Shown here one piece after another: positions 26,997-35,766 of a stretch of DNA of 64,000 bases. Both the position numbers and the translations under genes were made by a program. The DNA is taken from positions 2,823,501 through 2,887,500 of the forward strand of contig NZ_CP054301.1 of the NCBI RefSeq assembly GCF_013372285.1, read 5' to 3'. How positions within the stretch are numbered: position 1 is the stretch's first letter; every line of letters starts with the position of its first letter. This DNA comes from Marinomonas primoryensis. Lineage in GTDB: Bacteria > Pseudomonadota > Gammaproteobacteria > Pseudomonadales > Marinomonadaceae. The notes beneath the pieces were generated by a model. That model was not told the origin of the DNA. It worked only from the letters and a program-made list of their open reading frames with translations, and did no database searches.

Positions 26997-27767
26997 TTAT
27001 TTTTTAGACTTATGTATCTTACGGAAGATATGAGCCTGCCCTTTGTCGTATAAATAAGAATCGGCGAAATCCTCTGTGTCTAATACTTTCCCAACCAGTA
27101 TCAAACAAGTACGAGTGAATTTTTTCTCTCTTACTTTGGCAACAATATCCGCTAACGTTCCCACAACATAATCTTGATCTGGCCAACTAGTGCGATAACA
27201 CACAGCAATAGGACAATCTTCACCATAATGAGGTATGAGTTCTTCGACAATTTTATGAATTCGAGTAATACCAAGGTGAATCGCCAAGGTCGCACCACTC
27301 TGCGCCAATGCAGGTAAACGCTCTCTTTCTGGGAAAGGGGTTTTACCTTCATAACGCGTCATGATGACGGTTTGCGATACACCGGAAAGCGTCAGTTCTT
27401 TTTTCAACATGGCCGCCGATGCGGCAACTGCACTAACACCGGGAATCACTTCGTAATCGATACCTAACGCTTCGATGCGACGTATTTGCTCGCCAATAGC
27501 ACCGTACAAAGCAGGATCTCCACACTGCAAACGCGCCACGTCTTTGCCTTCTTTAGCCGCCTTTTCGATCACAGCAGTGGTTTCATCTAAATTCATTTCG
27601 GCGGTGTCGTAAATCGCTTCGGCAGACTCTCGCACACTGTCAATAACTGGAGTTGGAATCAAGGAACCAGCGTATAAAATAACGGGGCAACGCGCCATTG
27701 TCTTAACTGCTTTGATCGTCATCAAATCTGGATCGCCAGGTCCTGCGCCTATAAAGTAAACCGTCAT
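26997..27767 (-). CDS. cobM: Precorrin-4 C11-methyltransferase CobM
   Basis: A 256-residue SAM-dependent tetrapyrrole methylase. The N-terminal GAGPGDPDLMTIKAVK and the LQCGDPALYGAIGEQIRRIE loop are family hallmarks, and YAGSLIP and VIPGVSAVAASAAML mark the CobM/CbiF subgroup. It methylates C11 of precorrin-4 in the corrin ring. It is the second gene of the operon, 29 bp after cobJ. Confidence 0.94.
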   Translation of the reverse strand: MTVYFIGAGPGDPDLMTIKAVKTMARCPVILYAGSLIPTPVIDSVRESAEAIYDTAEMNLDETTAVIEKAAKEGKDVARLQCGDPALYGAIGEQIRRIEALGIDYEVIPGVSAVAASAAMLKKELTLSGVSQTVIMTRYEGKTPFPERERLPALAQSGATLAIHLGITRIHKIVEELIPHYGEDCPIAVCYRTSWPDQDYVVGTLADIVAKVREKKFTRTCLILVGKVLDTEDFADSYLYDKGQAHIFRKIHKSKK

Positions 27768-27796
27768 ATCGTTCTCTTAATAATTGTCATAAAGAC

Positions 27797-28573
27797 TTAT
27801 AACTTTTTCGAGTAGCCACGTGGCGTATAAATCCACTGTTTCTCGCCATTTGTAATGTGTTTGGTGTCGGAATTCCCCACGCTCACCATGGTGAACATAT
27901 CTACGTCTTTTGCGTCCAATTCACCAAGGGTAGTAAAGGTAATTTCTTCTTCTGGTCGCGTCAGCTGACGGCCAATCATCACAGGTGTACTTGCCGGGCG
28001 GTATTGCAATAGGACATCACGAGCGTGATTAAGTTGCCAGTCACGCTTTTTGGAAACAGGATTATAAAAAGACACGACAAAGTCGCCCGCGCCACAAGCA
28101 TGAAGACGCTTGTCGATAGTTTCCCAAGGGGTTAATAAATCTGAAAGGGAGATAGTACAAAAATCGTGGCCAAGCATCGCGCCGACTCGGCCTGCTCCGG
28201 CTTGCATCGCAGAAATACCAGGGATTACTTCGATATCCACATTCAGCCATTCTGGATGGTTTTCTTTGCCTTGCAACTGCAAATCCAGCAGTTCAAAGAC
28301 GAGTGTCGCCATCGCATAGATTCCGATGTCACCGCTAGAGATCAAGGCTGTATTTTTACCTTGCGCAGCTAAACTCAACGCAAGACGAGCGCGTCCGATT
28401 TCTTCGCCTAAAGGAAGATTATGAAAGGTTTTTCCTTCGCTTAATTCACCCAATAAATCTAAATAATAACCGTATGCAACCCAATCGCTGCAAATCGCCA
28501 ATGCTTTGGTTGCATTCGGCGCCACCAAGCCTAAATCTCCAGGCCCCATGCCCATCACAAATAATTTACTCAT
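27797..28573 (-). CDS. cobJ: Precorrin-3B C17-methyltransferase CobJ
   Basis: A 258-residue tetrapyrrole methylase that contracts the corrin ring and methylates C17. It shows GMGPGDLGLVAPNATKAL, SSGDIGIYAMATLVFELL, EVIPGISAMQAGAGRVGAML and the CobJ signature SFYNPVSKKRDWQL. It appears to be the first gene of the cob operon. No cobalamin riboswitch is visible in the 120 bp upstream. Confidence 0.94.
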   Translation of the reverse strand: MSKLFVMGMGPGDLGLVAPNATKALAICSDWVAYGYYLDLLGELSEGKTFHNLPLGEEIGRARLALSLAAQGKNTALISSGDIGIYAMATLVFELLDLQLQGKENHPEWLNVDIEVIPGISAMQAGAGRVGAMLGHDFCTISLSDLLTPWETIDKRLHACGAGDFVVSFYNPVSKKRDWQLNHARDVLLQYRPASTPVMIGRQLTRPEEEITFTTLGELDAKDVDMFTMVSVGNSDTKHITNGEKQWIYTPRGYSKKL

Positions 28574-28693
28574 GCCATCTCTACAATATAATCAAGCGCC
28601 ATAGGACGCGAATGGCATCATTGTACACGGATTGCAAATCCGACGAGATGAAAACACCATTATTAAAAGTGAGCGATGTTCAGGTAAAAGGAA

Positions 28694-29059
28694 CTAGGAC
28701 TCGACACGAACAAGGCGGCAATGATCTTTTTCCATGTCATTAAACTCTAATTCAGCGCTATCATCATGAATCCAAAAAGACACGCCTTCGCCCAAGTAAA
28801 ATGCGCCAGAGGCACTCACCGCATGGGTTAGTCTATAGGTTTTTTCTTTCCAAGATAATTGGGCTTGTTCTGCATGAAAATAAATATTTAAAGGTATACC
28901 GTTACAAGCATAGACAGCAGAATTGGTTTGTTCGGTGTTTTCTATTTCATAAGTGTCATCGTACGCTGTTCTGTCTTTATCTACTGAGCTACAAGCAGCC
29001 AAGCCCAATACAGAGAAACCAACCAAGACACTTTGTGAAAAAAACTTTTGGATATGCAT
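28694..29059 (-). CDS. MliC-like lipoprotein (lysozyme inhibitor family)
   Basis: A 121-residue putative outer-membrane lipoprotein. The signal peptide ends at a lipobox LAAC, with the cysteine near residue 22. The C-terminal domain has the MliC pattern YACNGIPLNIYF, SASGAFYLGEGVSFWIHDDSAELEF and a final disulfide cysteine in HCRLV. By family it inhibits C-type lysozyme. The ATG at 29059 has GGAG upstream and is preferred over an in-frame Met 15 bp earlier. Confidence 0.75.
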   Translation of the reverse strand: MHIQKFFSQSVLVGFSVLGLAACSSVDKDRTAYDDTYEIENTEQTNSAVYACNGIPLNIYFHAEQAQLSWKEKTYRLTHAVSASGAFYLGEGVSFWIHDDSAELEFNDMEKDHCRLVRVES

Positions 29060-29342
29060 TATATGAGACTCCATTCTAAAACTTTAATGGTCCAATTCAC
29101 CCATTTCTGACCAATAGGTCATTACAGTAAACTCATCAGATATTATCAGTTCATAGTATATCGAGCCAGATAACAAGCTCCACTGAGTAATATCAATTAT
29201 TGGTTATTTTTTGTTACTTAACGGCCTTTAAGCGACTCTTAGCAGCTAAATTTCACAAAATCACCACAATTGAAGACTAGGTACGCTTTACAGCCAATGA
29301 TGAAAACGAGTATATTTCACCAGTCGGATTTATCCGACTTCG
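29060..29342. other. Intergenic, divergent promoter region
   Basis: About 280 bp between the lipoprotein gene (minus) and the FMN riboswitch (plus). It must carry both promoters. I see no gene and no strong repeat. Confidence 0.5.
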
Positions 29343-29490
29343 TTCTCGGGGCGGGGTGTAATTCCCCACCGGCGGTAAGGAATTTATTTCTAAGCCCGCG
29401 AGCGCCTAATAGAAGCCTTTCTTTTAGGGTCAGCAGATCTGGTGTAACTCCAGAGCCGACGGTTACAGTCCGGATGATAGAGAGCGCGTC
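29343..29490 (+). promoter_or_regulatory. FMN riboswitch (RFN element)
   Basis: The conserved RFN blocks are in order: TCTCGGGGCGGGGTGTAATT, CCCCACCGGCGGTAAGG, AGCCCGCGAGCGCC, GGTCAGCAGATCTGGTG, AACTCCAGAGCCGACGGTTA, CAGTCCGGATG and closing GAGAGCG. A weak hairpin (GGTGTCG with CGGCGCC) at about 29507-29527 could be part of the switch. It controls the lumazine synthase 120 nt downstream. Confidence 0.96.
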
Positions 29491-29608
29491 AGACAAGACC
29501 TCTAATGGTGTCGTATTTTTCGGCGCCTTATTTAAGGTATGCCATGTTATTATGGTGTATTTGCCTGCCCGTTCGCCCTGATTCACCTTATATTTATAGG
29601 ATTTTATA

Positions 29609-30100
29609 ATGAATCAGAGCTCAACGAATCACATTGATTTCACACCATCAACAAAACGTATTGCGATTCTCCACGCCACTTGGCATGAAGACATCGTACT
29701 TAATTGCGTTGAAGGCTTTAAAAACGAATTGGTCGCGCGTGGTTACGACGCTTCTTTAATTGATGTCATCCCTGTACCTGGCGCTTATGAGATTCCACTG
29801 CAAGCAAAATTACTCGCTAAAAGTGGACTCTATTCTGCCATCGCTGGCACGGCGTTGGTTGTCGATGGTGGTATTTATCGCCATGACTTCGTCGCGCAAA
29901 CGGTATGTAGCGCGTTAATGCAGGTTCAGCTGGAAACAGAAACACCGGTACTAACCGCTGTACTGACACCACACAACTTTCATGAACATGACGAGCATAA
30001 AAATTATTTTAGCCGCCATTTTGTTAAGAAAGGCCTAGAACTTGCCAATGCTTGCGACCAAGCCATTCGATTGACAGAAAACGCAAAAGCATTGTCATAA
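29609..30100 (+). CDS. ribH: 6,7-dimethyl-8-ribityllumazine synthase, RibH2 type
   Basis: A 163-residue lumazine synthase, the penultimate enzyme of riboflavin synthesis. Residues IPVPGAYEIPLQAKLLAKSG, VVDGGIYRHDFVAQTV, MQVQLETETPVLTAVLTPHN and FHEHDEHKNYFSRHF resemble the decameric RibH2 of Brucella/Rhizobiales more than the icosahedral type. The catalytic His lies in the IYRHDF segment. It stands alone behind an FMN riboswitch instead of in a rib operon. Confidence 0.92.
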   Translation: MNQSSTNHIDFTPSTKRIAILHATWHEDIVLNCVEGFKNELVARGYDASLIDVIPVPGAYEIPLQAKLLAKSGLYSAIAGTALVVDGGIYRHDFVAQTVCSALMQVQLETETPVLTAVLTPHNFHEHDEHKNYFSRHFVKKGLELANACDQAIRLTENAKALS

Positions 30101-30118
30101 ATCGTCGGTTTCAAACTG

Positions 30119-30157
30119 AAAATGCCCCCTATTCTCACGAACAGGAGGCATTTTTTA
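30119..30157 (+). terminator. Intrinsic terminator after ribH
   Basis: AAATGCCCCCT and AGGAGGCATTT pair with one mismatch and are followed by a T-run. Confidence 0.8.
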
Positions 30158-30178
30158 TGTCTGCTATTTTTTGCTCTG

Positions 30179-31450
30179 TTATTGTTTAAGCGTAATAGAA
30201 CTTAAGCAACGAGACTTTAGCGACGGATAAAGCTCATTCGCTTTATCCTCTTCAGTGCACAGACTCAGCATATCATCGATAAAAAAGCCCAGAGCTCGTC
30301 GCTCTATTTGTTCAATGCCTTGTTGCTGATCCATTGACAAATGGCCATATTTTGACGCGGCTCCAAAATCACCAAACAAGACATGCCCTTCTTCACTTAT
30401 CAATATATTGTGAGCATAAAAATCACCATGACTGACTTTTTTGTCGCAGAAGTGAAGTACTAGACGATCGACCTGTTCGACAATGTAGGCAATCTTTTCA
30501 AGTGAAAACTGCAAACCCGCCAAAAACGTATCTCGCGTGCAAGACACCAAACTTGGCGGTTGCCCTAAGTTTGTGTAATGCGAAGGAATTAGCTCCATCA
30601 CCAGCGCAGAGCAATCCTGATCGACCACTTTGGCTAATGGCTTAACCAAATTGTCATGACTTCCTACGGCCAAACAAGCATCCAACTCATCCTCAGGATA
30701 ACCATCACTGGTTACTTCACCCTTAAAGACCTTTACCGCGACAGTGTCTGGAAAGTCGAACGTATTACGCTGCCAAGTCGCTAATGAAATAACACCTGAC
30801 GCCCCCTGCCCTAACACTTGATGCAATGCCAAATCACCAAACTGCACTGTTTTAAACTCATCATGAGAATCACGTTCTACACAAAATGGATTCCCAGAAA
30901 ACGCCAACCACGCTAGACGAGGCAAACTCAGCAGCACATCAGGAAAGGCATAAAGTCTATTCGCAGACAACCTGATCAATTCTAATTTATGGCAATTTTT
31001 GATGGAATCTGGAAGCGAGGTTAAACGATTTCCCGCCAATGCCAATTTTTGTATGCGTTCCAACCTGCCAATGTCTTCTGGAAGTTGCTCAATCCGGTTA
31101 TCCGTGAGGATTAACCAGCGAGTCCGTGACGGTAACGCAGCAGAAGACACTCGAATAACCTGATTGCTTTTAAAACCAATCATTTCTAACTGCTGACATC
31201 CCCCTAAAACCTCAGGTAACTCTGTAAAACGATTATTCGAACAAAATAGGATTCGCAGTTTTTTTAAGCGTGACAGATCATCCGGTAACACGCTCAATTT
31301 GTTATTTGATAGGTCTAGAATTTCTAAACTGTCAGCGAGGTCAAAAATCGCCTCTGGAAACGTCGTCAAATTCTCAGACAGCTGCAAGCGTACGACGCCT
31401 TTTAGTTCTCCGCGGTTAAGTTGGGCAAGTGTGTGCAAAATAGGACTCAT
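30179..31450 (-). CDS. Leucine-rich repeat protein kinase
   Basis: A 423-residue fusion. Residues about 17-190 hold seven or so LRRs of about 23 residues with the L-x-x-LxLxxNxLxxLP pattern. Residues about 205-415 form a eukaryotic-like kinase: G-loop GQGASG at 214-219, VAVK with K240, catalytic HGDFYAHN (341-348; D343, N348) and DFG at 361-363. All catalytic residues are intact, though RD is replaced by GD. There is no signal peptide or membrane segment, so it is cytoplasmic. Substrate and function are unknown. Annotated relatives occur in other gammaproteobacteria. Confidence 0.85.
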   Translation of the reverse strand: MSPILHTLAQLNRGELKGVVRLQLSENLTTFPEAIFDLADSLEILDLSNNKLSVLPDDLSRLKKLRILFCSNNRFTELPEVLGGCQQLEMIGFKSNQVIRVSSAALPSRTRWLILTDNRIEQLPEDIGRLERIQKLALAGNRLTSLPDSIKNCHKLELIRLSANRLYAFPDVLLSLPRLAWLAFSGNPFCVERDSHDEFKTVQFGDLALHQVLGQGASGVISLATWQRNTFDFPDTVAVKVFKGEVTSDGYPEDELDACLAVGSHDNLVKPLAKVVDQDCSALVMELIPSHYTNLGQPPSLVSCTRDTFLAGLQFSLEKIAYIVEQVDRLVLHFCDKKVSHGDFYAHNILISEEGHVLFGDFGAASKYGHLSMDQQQGIEQIERRALGFFIDDMLSLCTEEDKANELYPSLKSRCLSSITLKQ

Positions 31451-31518
31451 CTAAAATGGATTTAATTGCGCGTATTATACCTTGCAACGATTACCTAGAA
31501 GCAAACCCATTTAGTAAA

Positions 31519-32052
31519 TTACATGTTGGGAATGGTCGTAACTAAATCAGTTAACCCAACCTCTATGTTCATTTGAGAAAATAAAGTGGTTAACTGGCCC
31601 CTATGGTGCGTTTGGTGGTTAAAAAAGTGCTGCAAAACAAATTCAAAACGCTGTAAATGCTCAACACCTTTCGTATTTTTATAGCCAAGAGCCATTGTTA
31701 GCATCTCATCCGTTATTTCATCCATCATGGCTATAATGATGTTATCTAGTTCAAAACGCCTCTCTCGTAGAGGAATAAGGTCCTTGAAAAGAAGTACATT
31801 TAGCGCAGTAGGTTTTTCTAACGTTCGTACATATTCGAGACTAACAAGCGAACCAAAGCACTCCGAAAAACGCTTTAGCCAAATAATATCCGCGACCAAA
31901 TTATGGTTAAGCGTGCCTAGCACTGACCCAAAAAAAGCACCTTTATTCTCTGTAAGATCAACATCGTTAAGCTCGCCAGCCGCCCGATAAATTGTTTGAT
32001 TCATCCAATGGTTGTAGGACGCCATCAACTGCATATTTTCCTTAGCCGACAT
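31519..32052 (-). CDS. DinB family protein
   Basis: A 177-residue four-helix-bundle protein of the DinB/YfiT group. The metal triad is visible as H in GTLNHNLVADI (residue about 49) and two His in FFNHQTHHRGQL (about 146-150). Members include metal-dependent thiol transferases, and the name comes from a damage-induced Bacillus gene. The specific function is unknown. It lies 68 bp upstream of the LRR kinase and may be cotranscribed with it. Confidence 0.85.
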   Translation of the reverse strand: MSAKENMQLMASYNHWMNQTIYRAAGELNDVDLTENKGAFFGSVLGTLNHNLVADIIWLKRFSECFGSLVSLEYVRTLEKPTALNVLLFKDLIPLRERRFELDNIIIAMMDEITDEMLTMALGYKNTKGVEHLQRFEFVLQHFFNHQTHHRGQLTTLFSQMNIEVGLTDLVTTIPNM

Positions 32053-32249
32053 AGTAATTCGCCTTTTTATAAGATAATCAAGCCGCTATAAACTCAATGT
32101 TTAAACATAATCTATAAGTGTAAAAAACGACAAGTGCTGTGGCAACGTGGTAACCAAAGGTTAACGAAGTCCTCTTATTTTTATTTCACTCCATTCATTG
32201 AATCATTTGGCTAGAATCGTGGATGAGTAAACAATTCAAGAAACTCTTT
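32053..32249. other. Intergenic region without recognisable features
   Basis: About 200 bp upstream of the DinB gene. I see no gene or strong hairpin. Confidence 0.4.
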
Positions 32250-32417
32250 TTATTTTTCTTTGTCTACTTCTTCAAGCTTATTTTGCTTTTCTTTAAAGTC
32301 GTGTAAAACGATGGTTAACGCACCCACCGCCACATGAGGCTCAACCTGATGACTTTCAAGCAGCTCAATAAGATCAACAGCCAGCTTAATATGATCTGGC
32401 GCAAGGTCTAAAGACAT
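32250..32417 (-). CDS. Small YbaM / DUF2496 family protein
   Basis: A 55-residue ORF read directly from the minus strand, starting MSLDLAPDHIKLAVDLIELL and ending in FKEKQNKLEEVDKEK. It matches the pattern of E. coli YbaM ([20 protein letters not shown]), including start and length. This is strong evidence for a real gene that length-based callers may miss. The protein is small, acidic and cytoplasmic, and its function is unknown. Confidence 0.85.
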   Translation of the reverse strand: MSLDLAPDHIKLAVDLIELLESHQVEPHVAVGALTIVLHDFKEKQNKLEEVDKEK

Positions 32418-32590
32418 AACAATTCCATAGTAAAAATGAAGCGATGTGTTTGTAAAATAGAACTAAAGTGGCAATGAAAAATATAAGCAAACGTTTATAC
32501 TGGTTTTGGTCGTCTACCGATGGTTCAAGCCAGAATAAGACGAATACAATACACATCGAATTTAAACAAGCCAATTTTAATGAGGTGATC

Positions 32591-33229
32591 GTGATTACAA
32601 ATGAATTTTGGTTGGATCGATGGAAAACCGGACGTATTGGCTTCCATCTAGAAGGCATTAACCCAAAGTTAATTGAATTTTGGCCCACGCTGCCAAAAGG
32701 CAGTCATATTCTCGTTCCTCTGTGCGGCAAATCCAATGACATGATTTGGTTAGCGGAACAAGGTTATCGAGTGACTGGCGTCGAGCTATCCTCTTTAGCA
32801 GTCATTCAATTTTTAGGCGATAACGATTTAGCCTATGACACACACCACGAGGGGGAACTAAAAATACATACGGTTCATGGCTTGTCTCTACGTATCGTTG
32901 AAGGGGATTACTTCCAATTCAGCGAAACTGAGTTTGATGCTTGCTATGATCGAGCCGCTATGGTCGCCATGCCAGATTCAAAACGCGCCAATTACGTTAG
33001 TCACACACTTGATCGTTTGTCCTCTTCAGCCTATGTTCTGTTAATTTCACTGTATTATGACGGTGATGAACAAGGTCCCCCATTTTCAATTGACGAACAA
33101 AGTGTTGTGTCGTTATGGGGAGGTAATATACAAAAAATCGCCTTTGAGAATTTGGCGCTGACTCACCCTCATTATAGAGATCAAGGGCACACCACTTTTG
33201 AAGAAAGCGTTTGGCGCCTTCAACCATAG
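32591..33229 (+). CDS. tpm: Thiopurine S-methyltransferase
   Basis: A 212-residue SAM-dependent methyltransferase. The N-terminal signature is FWLDRWKTGRIGFHLEGIN. The SAM site is ILVPLCGKSNDMIWLAEQGY followed by VTGVELS, and the C-terminal half has the YDRAAMVAMP block. The start is GTG at 32591 with GAGGT 5-6 nt upstream; a longer reading from 32468 has no family similarity in the added part. Bacterial Tpm is linked to tellurite/selenium methylation. It is monocistronic. Confidence 0.9.
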   Translation: MITNEFWLDRWKTGRIGFHLEGINPKLIEFWPTLPKGSHILVPLCGKSNDMIWLAEQGYRVTGVELSSLAVIQFLGDNDLAYDTHHEGELKIHTVHGLSLRIVEGDYFQFSETEFDACYDRAAMVAMPDSKRANYVSHTLDRLSSSAYVLLISLYYDGDEQGPPFSIDEQSVVSLWGGNIQKIAFENLALTHPHYRDQGHTTFEESVWRLQP

Positions 33230-33377
33230 ATAATAAAGACGATAGGAGTCTAGATTAGACTGTCTACCCTAGCCTTTTTCTGGGATAATACGGCACAATT
33301 TTTTACCGATAATCCATGTATCTTCATTAGTAGCGGAAATGAAAAACCGCCACTATCCCCGATACCAAGAGTAGATA

Positions 33378-35633
33378 ATGATCAAACGACATAAAACCGC
33401 CAAACAACTCTTTTCTTACCCATTATATTGGGCTGAGTGTTACGGTGTTTCACCCTTCCTTCCGACCACTAGGGAAGAAATGGACGCGCTTGGCTGGGAC
33501 AGTTGCGATGTCATCATTGTTTCAGGCGATGCCTATGTGGATCATCCTAGTTTTGGCATGGCGGTACTGGGTCGATTATTAGAAGCTCAAGGTTATCGTG
33601 TTGGTATCATTGATCAGCCAGATTGGCGCAATACCGAAGATTTCATGCGCCTTGGTCGCCCCAACCTATATTTCGGCATTACCGCTGGGAACATGGATTC
33701 TTTGATCAACCGCTATACCGCAGATTTAAAAGTGCGTAATGACGACGCGTACACGCCTTATGGTGTCGGCGGAAAACGCCCTGACCGTGCCGTTATTGTG
33801 TATTCTCAGCGCTGTAAAGAAGCGTTTCATGATGTGCCTGTCATGATAGGCGGCATCGAAGCCAGCCTTCGACGCATTGCACAATATGATTATTGGAGCG
33901 ATGAAGTCCGCCGCTCAGTATTGATCGATTCCACCGCTGATATTTTGCTTTACGGAAACGCTGAGCGTGCCATGCTAGAAGTTACGCACCAGATGGCCAT
34001 GGGCAAAACCTTAGACGAACTGACGGATATTCGGGGCACTACCATTGTTCGTAATACACCACCGGGTGGCTACACAGAAATCGATTCAACACGCGTTGAC
34101 TGGCCAGGCAAAGTTGAACAAATTTACAGTCCCTATGAATACATTCCTGAAGGCAAATGCCAAACCAAGGAAGAAGATCCAGACGTAATGCCTATTCGAG
34201 TAATTCCTGCGCCGTTGCGTCGTGGTGAAAAACTTGATCCAGAAAAAACCTATATTCGATTGCCTTCTTTCGAAAAAGTATCGAAAGATCCTGTGTTGTA
34301 CGCGCACACTTCACGTATTTTGCACCTTGAATCTAATCCGCATAATGCCCGCGCTTTAATTCAAAAGCATGGCAAAAAAGAAATTTGGGTCAATCCACCT
34401 CCAATTCCATTAGAAACACCAGAGATGGATGGCGTGTTTGATTTGCCTTATGCTCGTGTGCCGCATCCAAAATACAAAAAAGCCCGCATTCCCGCTTATG
34501 ACATGATTAAGACATCAATCAACATCATGCGCGGCTGCTTTGGTGGTTGCACCTTTTGCTCAATTACCGAGCATGAAGGTCGTGTCATTCAATCGCGCTC
34601 ACATGAGTCTATTCTAAAAGAAATTGAAGACATAAAAGACAAGGTTCCAGGCTTCACCGGACACATATCTGACCTTGGTGGGCCGACATCAAACATGTAC
34701 ACATTGAATTGCAATGATGATGAAGTTCAAGCATCTTGTCGTAAACTATCTTGTGTATACCCAACTATCTGTTCAAATTTAAACACTGATCACAGCCCAA
34801 CCACTCAGCTCTATCGTAAAACCCGTGCAGTGGAAGGCATTCACACGGTTTCCATTGCTTCTGGATTGCGTTATGACCTTGCAGTAGAAGACCCTGAATA
34901 TGTACGAGAGCTCGTTACTCATCACGTTGGTGGCTTGTTAAAAATTGCACCTGAGCACTCCGAACAAGGCACTTTATCAAAAATGATGAAGCCTGGAATG
35001 GGTACTTATGATCGCTTCAAACGCATGTTTGATAAGTACTCTAAAGAAGCTGGCAAGAAGCAGCATTTGATTCCTTACTTCATAGCCGCCCACCCTGGCA
35101 GCTCAGATGAAGACATGCTGAACCTTGCCGTGTGGTTGAAAACCAATGATTTCAAACCAGACCAAGTGCAAACTTTTTACCCTTCACCTATGTCCTTAGC
35201 AACCGCCATGTATCACTCTGGCAAGAACCCATTAAAACCCGTCACGTACAAGAGTGAAGACGTTTATACGCCAAAAGATGCTAAGCAGCGCACGGTGCAA
35301 AAAGGCTTTTTACGCTACCATGATCCAAATAACTGGCAAGATCTACGCAACTCCTTAATCAAAATGGGGCGTCCGGACCTTATAGGTCATGGTGATAATA
35401 AGTTGGTTCCAGCGGAAGATAAAGACAAGCAAGTTCATCGACGCCCTCAAAAGGCGAAACCTGGTCAAGCAACTGGCGCGTCACATACATCGAACAGACC
35501 AACGATGGAAAAAAATACAGCAGCAGAGAAAGCACGCCGGAAAAACAATAGCGGCAAGCCTGCGAGTAGCCGTAATACTGGCGAAACAGCCAATCCAGCG
35601 AAGCGTCGCAAGACAAAGATTAAAGCTCGCTAA
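33378..35633 (+). CDS. YgiQ family radical SAM protein
   Basis: A 751-residue radical SAM protein of the UPF0313/YgiQ family. An N-terminal domain (about residues 1-370) has [20 protein letters not shown]. The radical SAM core has the CxxxCxxC cluster motif in [19 protein letters not shown] near residue 390. The C-terminal 80 or so residues are Lys/Arg/Ala-rich and low in complexity ([21 protein letters not shown]), perhaps RNA binding. The molecular role is unknown. It ends at a perfect 27-bp inverted repeat. Confidence 0.9.
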   Translation: MIKRHKTAKQLFSYPLYWAECYGVSPFLPTTREEMDALGWDSCDVIIVSGDAYVDHPSFGMAVLGRLLEAQGYRVGIIDQPDWRNTEDFMRLGRPNLYFGITAGNMDSLINRYTADLKVRNDDAYTPYGVGGKRPDRAVIVYSQRCKEAFHDVPVMIGGIEASLRRIAQYDYWSDEVRRSVLIDSTADILLYGNAERAMLEVTHQMAMGKTLDELTDIRGTTIVRNTPPGGYTEIDSTRVDWPGKVEQIYSPYEYIPEGKCQTKEEDPDVMPIRVIPAPLRRGEKLDPEKTYIRLPSFEKVSKDPVLYAHTSRILHLESNPHNARALIQKHGKKEIWVNPPPIPLETPEMDGVFDLPYARVPHPKYKKARIPAYDMIKTSINIMRGCFGGCTFCSITEHEGRVIQSRSHESILKEIEDIKDKVPGFTGHISDLGGPTSNMYTLNCNDDEVQASCRKLSCVYPTICSNLNTDHSPTTQLYRKTRAVEGIHTVSIASGLRYDLAVEDPEYVRELVTHHVGGLLKIAPEHSEQGTLSKMMKPGMGTYDRFKRMFDKYSKEAGKKQHLIPYFIAAHPGSSDEDMLNLAVWLKTNDFKPDQVQTFYPSPMSLATAMYHSGKNPLKPVTYKSEDVYTPKDAKQRTVQKGFLRYHDPNNWQDLRNSLIKMGRPDLIGHGDNKLVPAEDKDKQVHRRPQKAKPGQATGASHTSNRPTMEKNTAAEKARRKNNSGKPASSRNTGETANPAKRRKTKIKAR

Positions 35634-35645
35634 TATATAGGCCAA

Positions 35646-35708
35646 CTAAAAGACATAAAAAAACGCGTTATGTTCATACGGCATAACGCGTTTTTTTATG
35701 TCTTTTAG
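35646..35708. terminator. Bidirectional terminator, perfect 27-bp inverted repeat
   Basis: Positions 35646-35672 and 35682-35708 are exact reverse complements around a 9-nt loop. The inner arm ACGCGTTATG is flanked by A7 and T7, so it can end transcripts from both directions. It separates the convergent ygiQ-type and AspA-like genes. Confidence 0.9.
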
Positions 35709-35766
35709 AAGTGCCTAATTAGCCGAAGAAACACAATAAATAAGGCATATGGATTGAGGCTAATAC

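Noticed and set aside
29317..29586. ORFs on both strands around 29.3-29.6 kb
   Set aside because: They overlap the FMN riboswitch, a non-coding RNA element.
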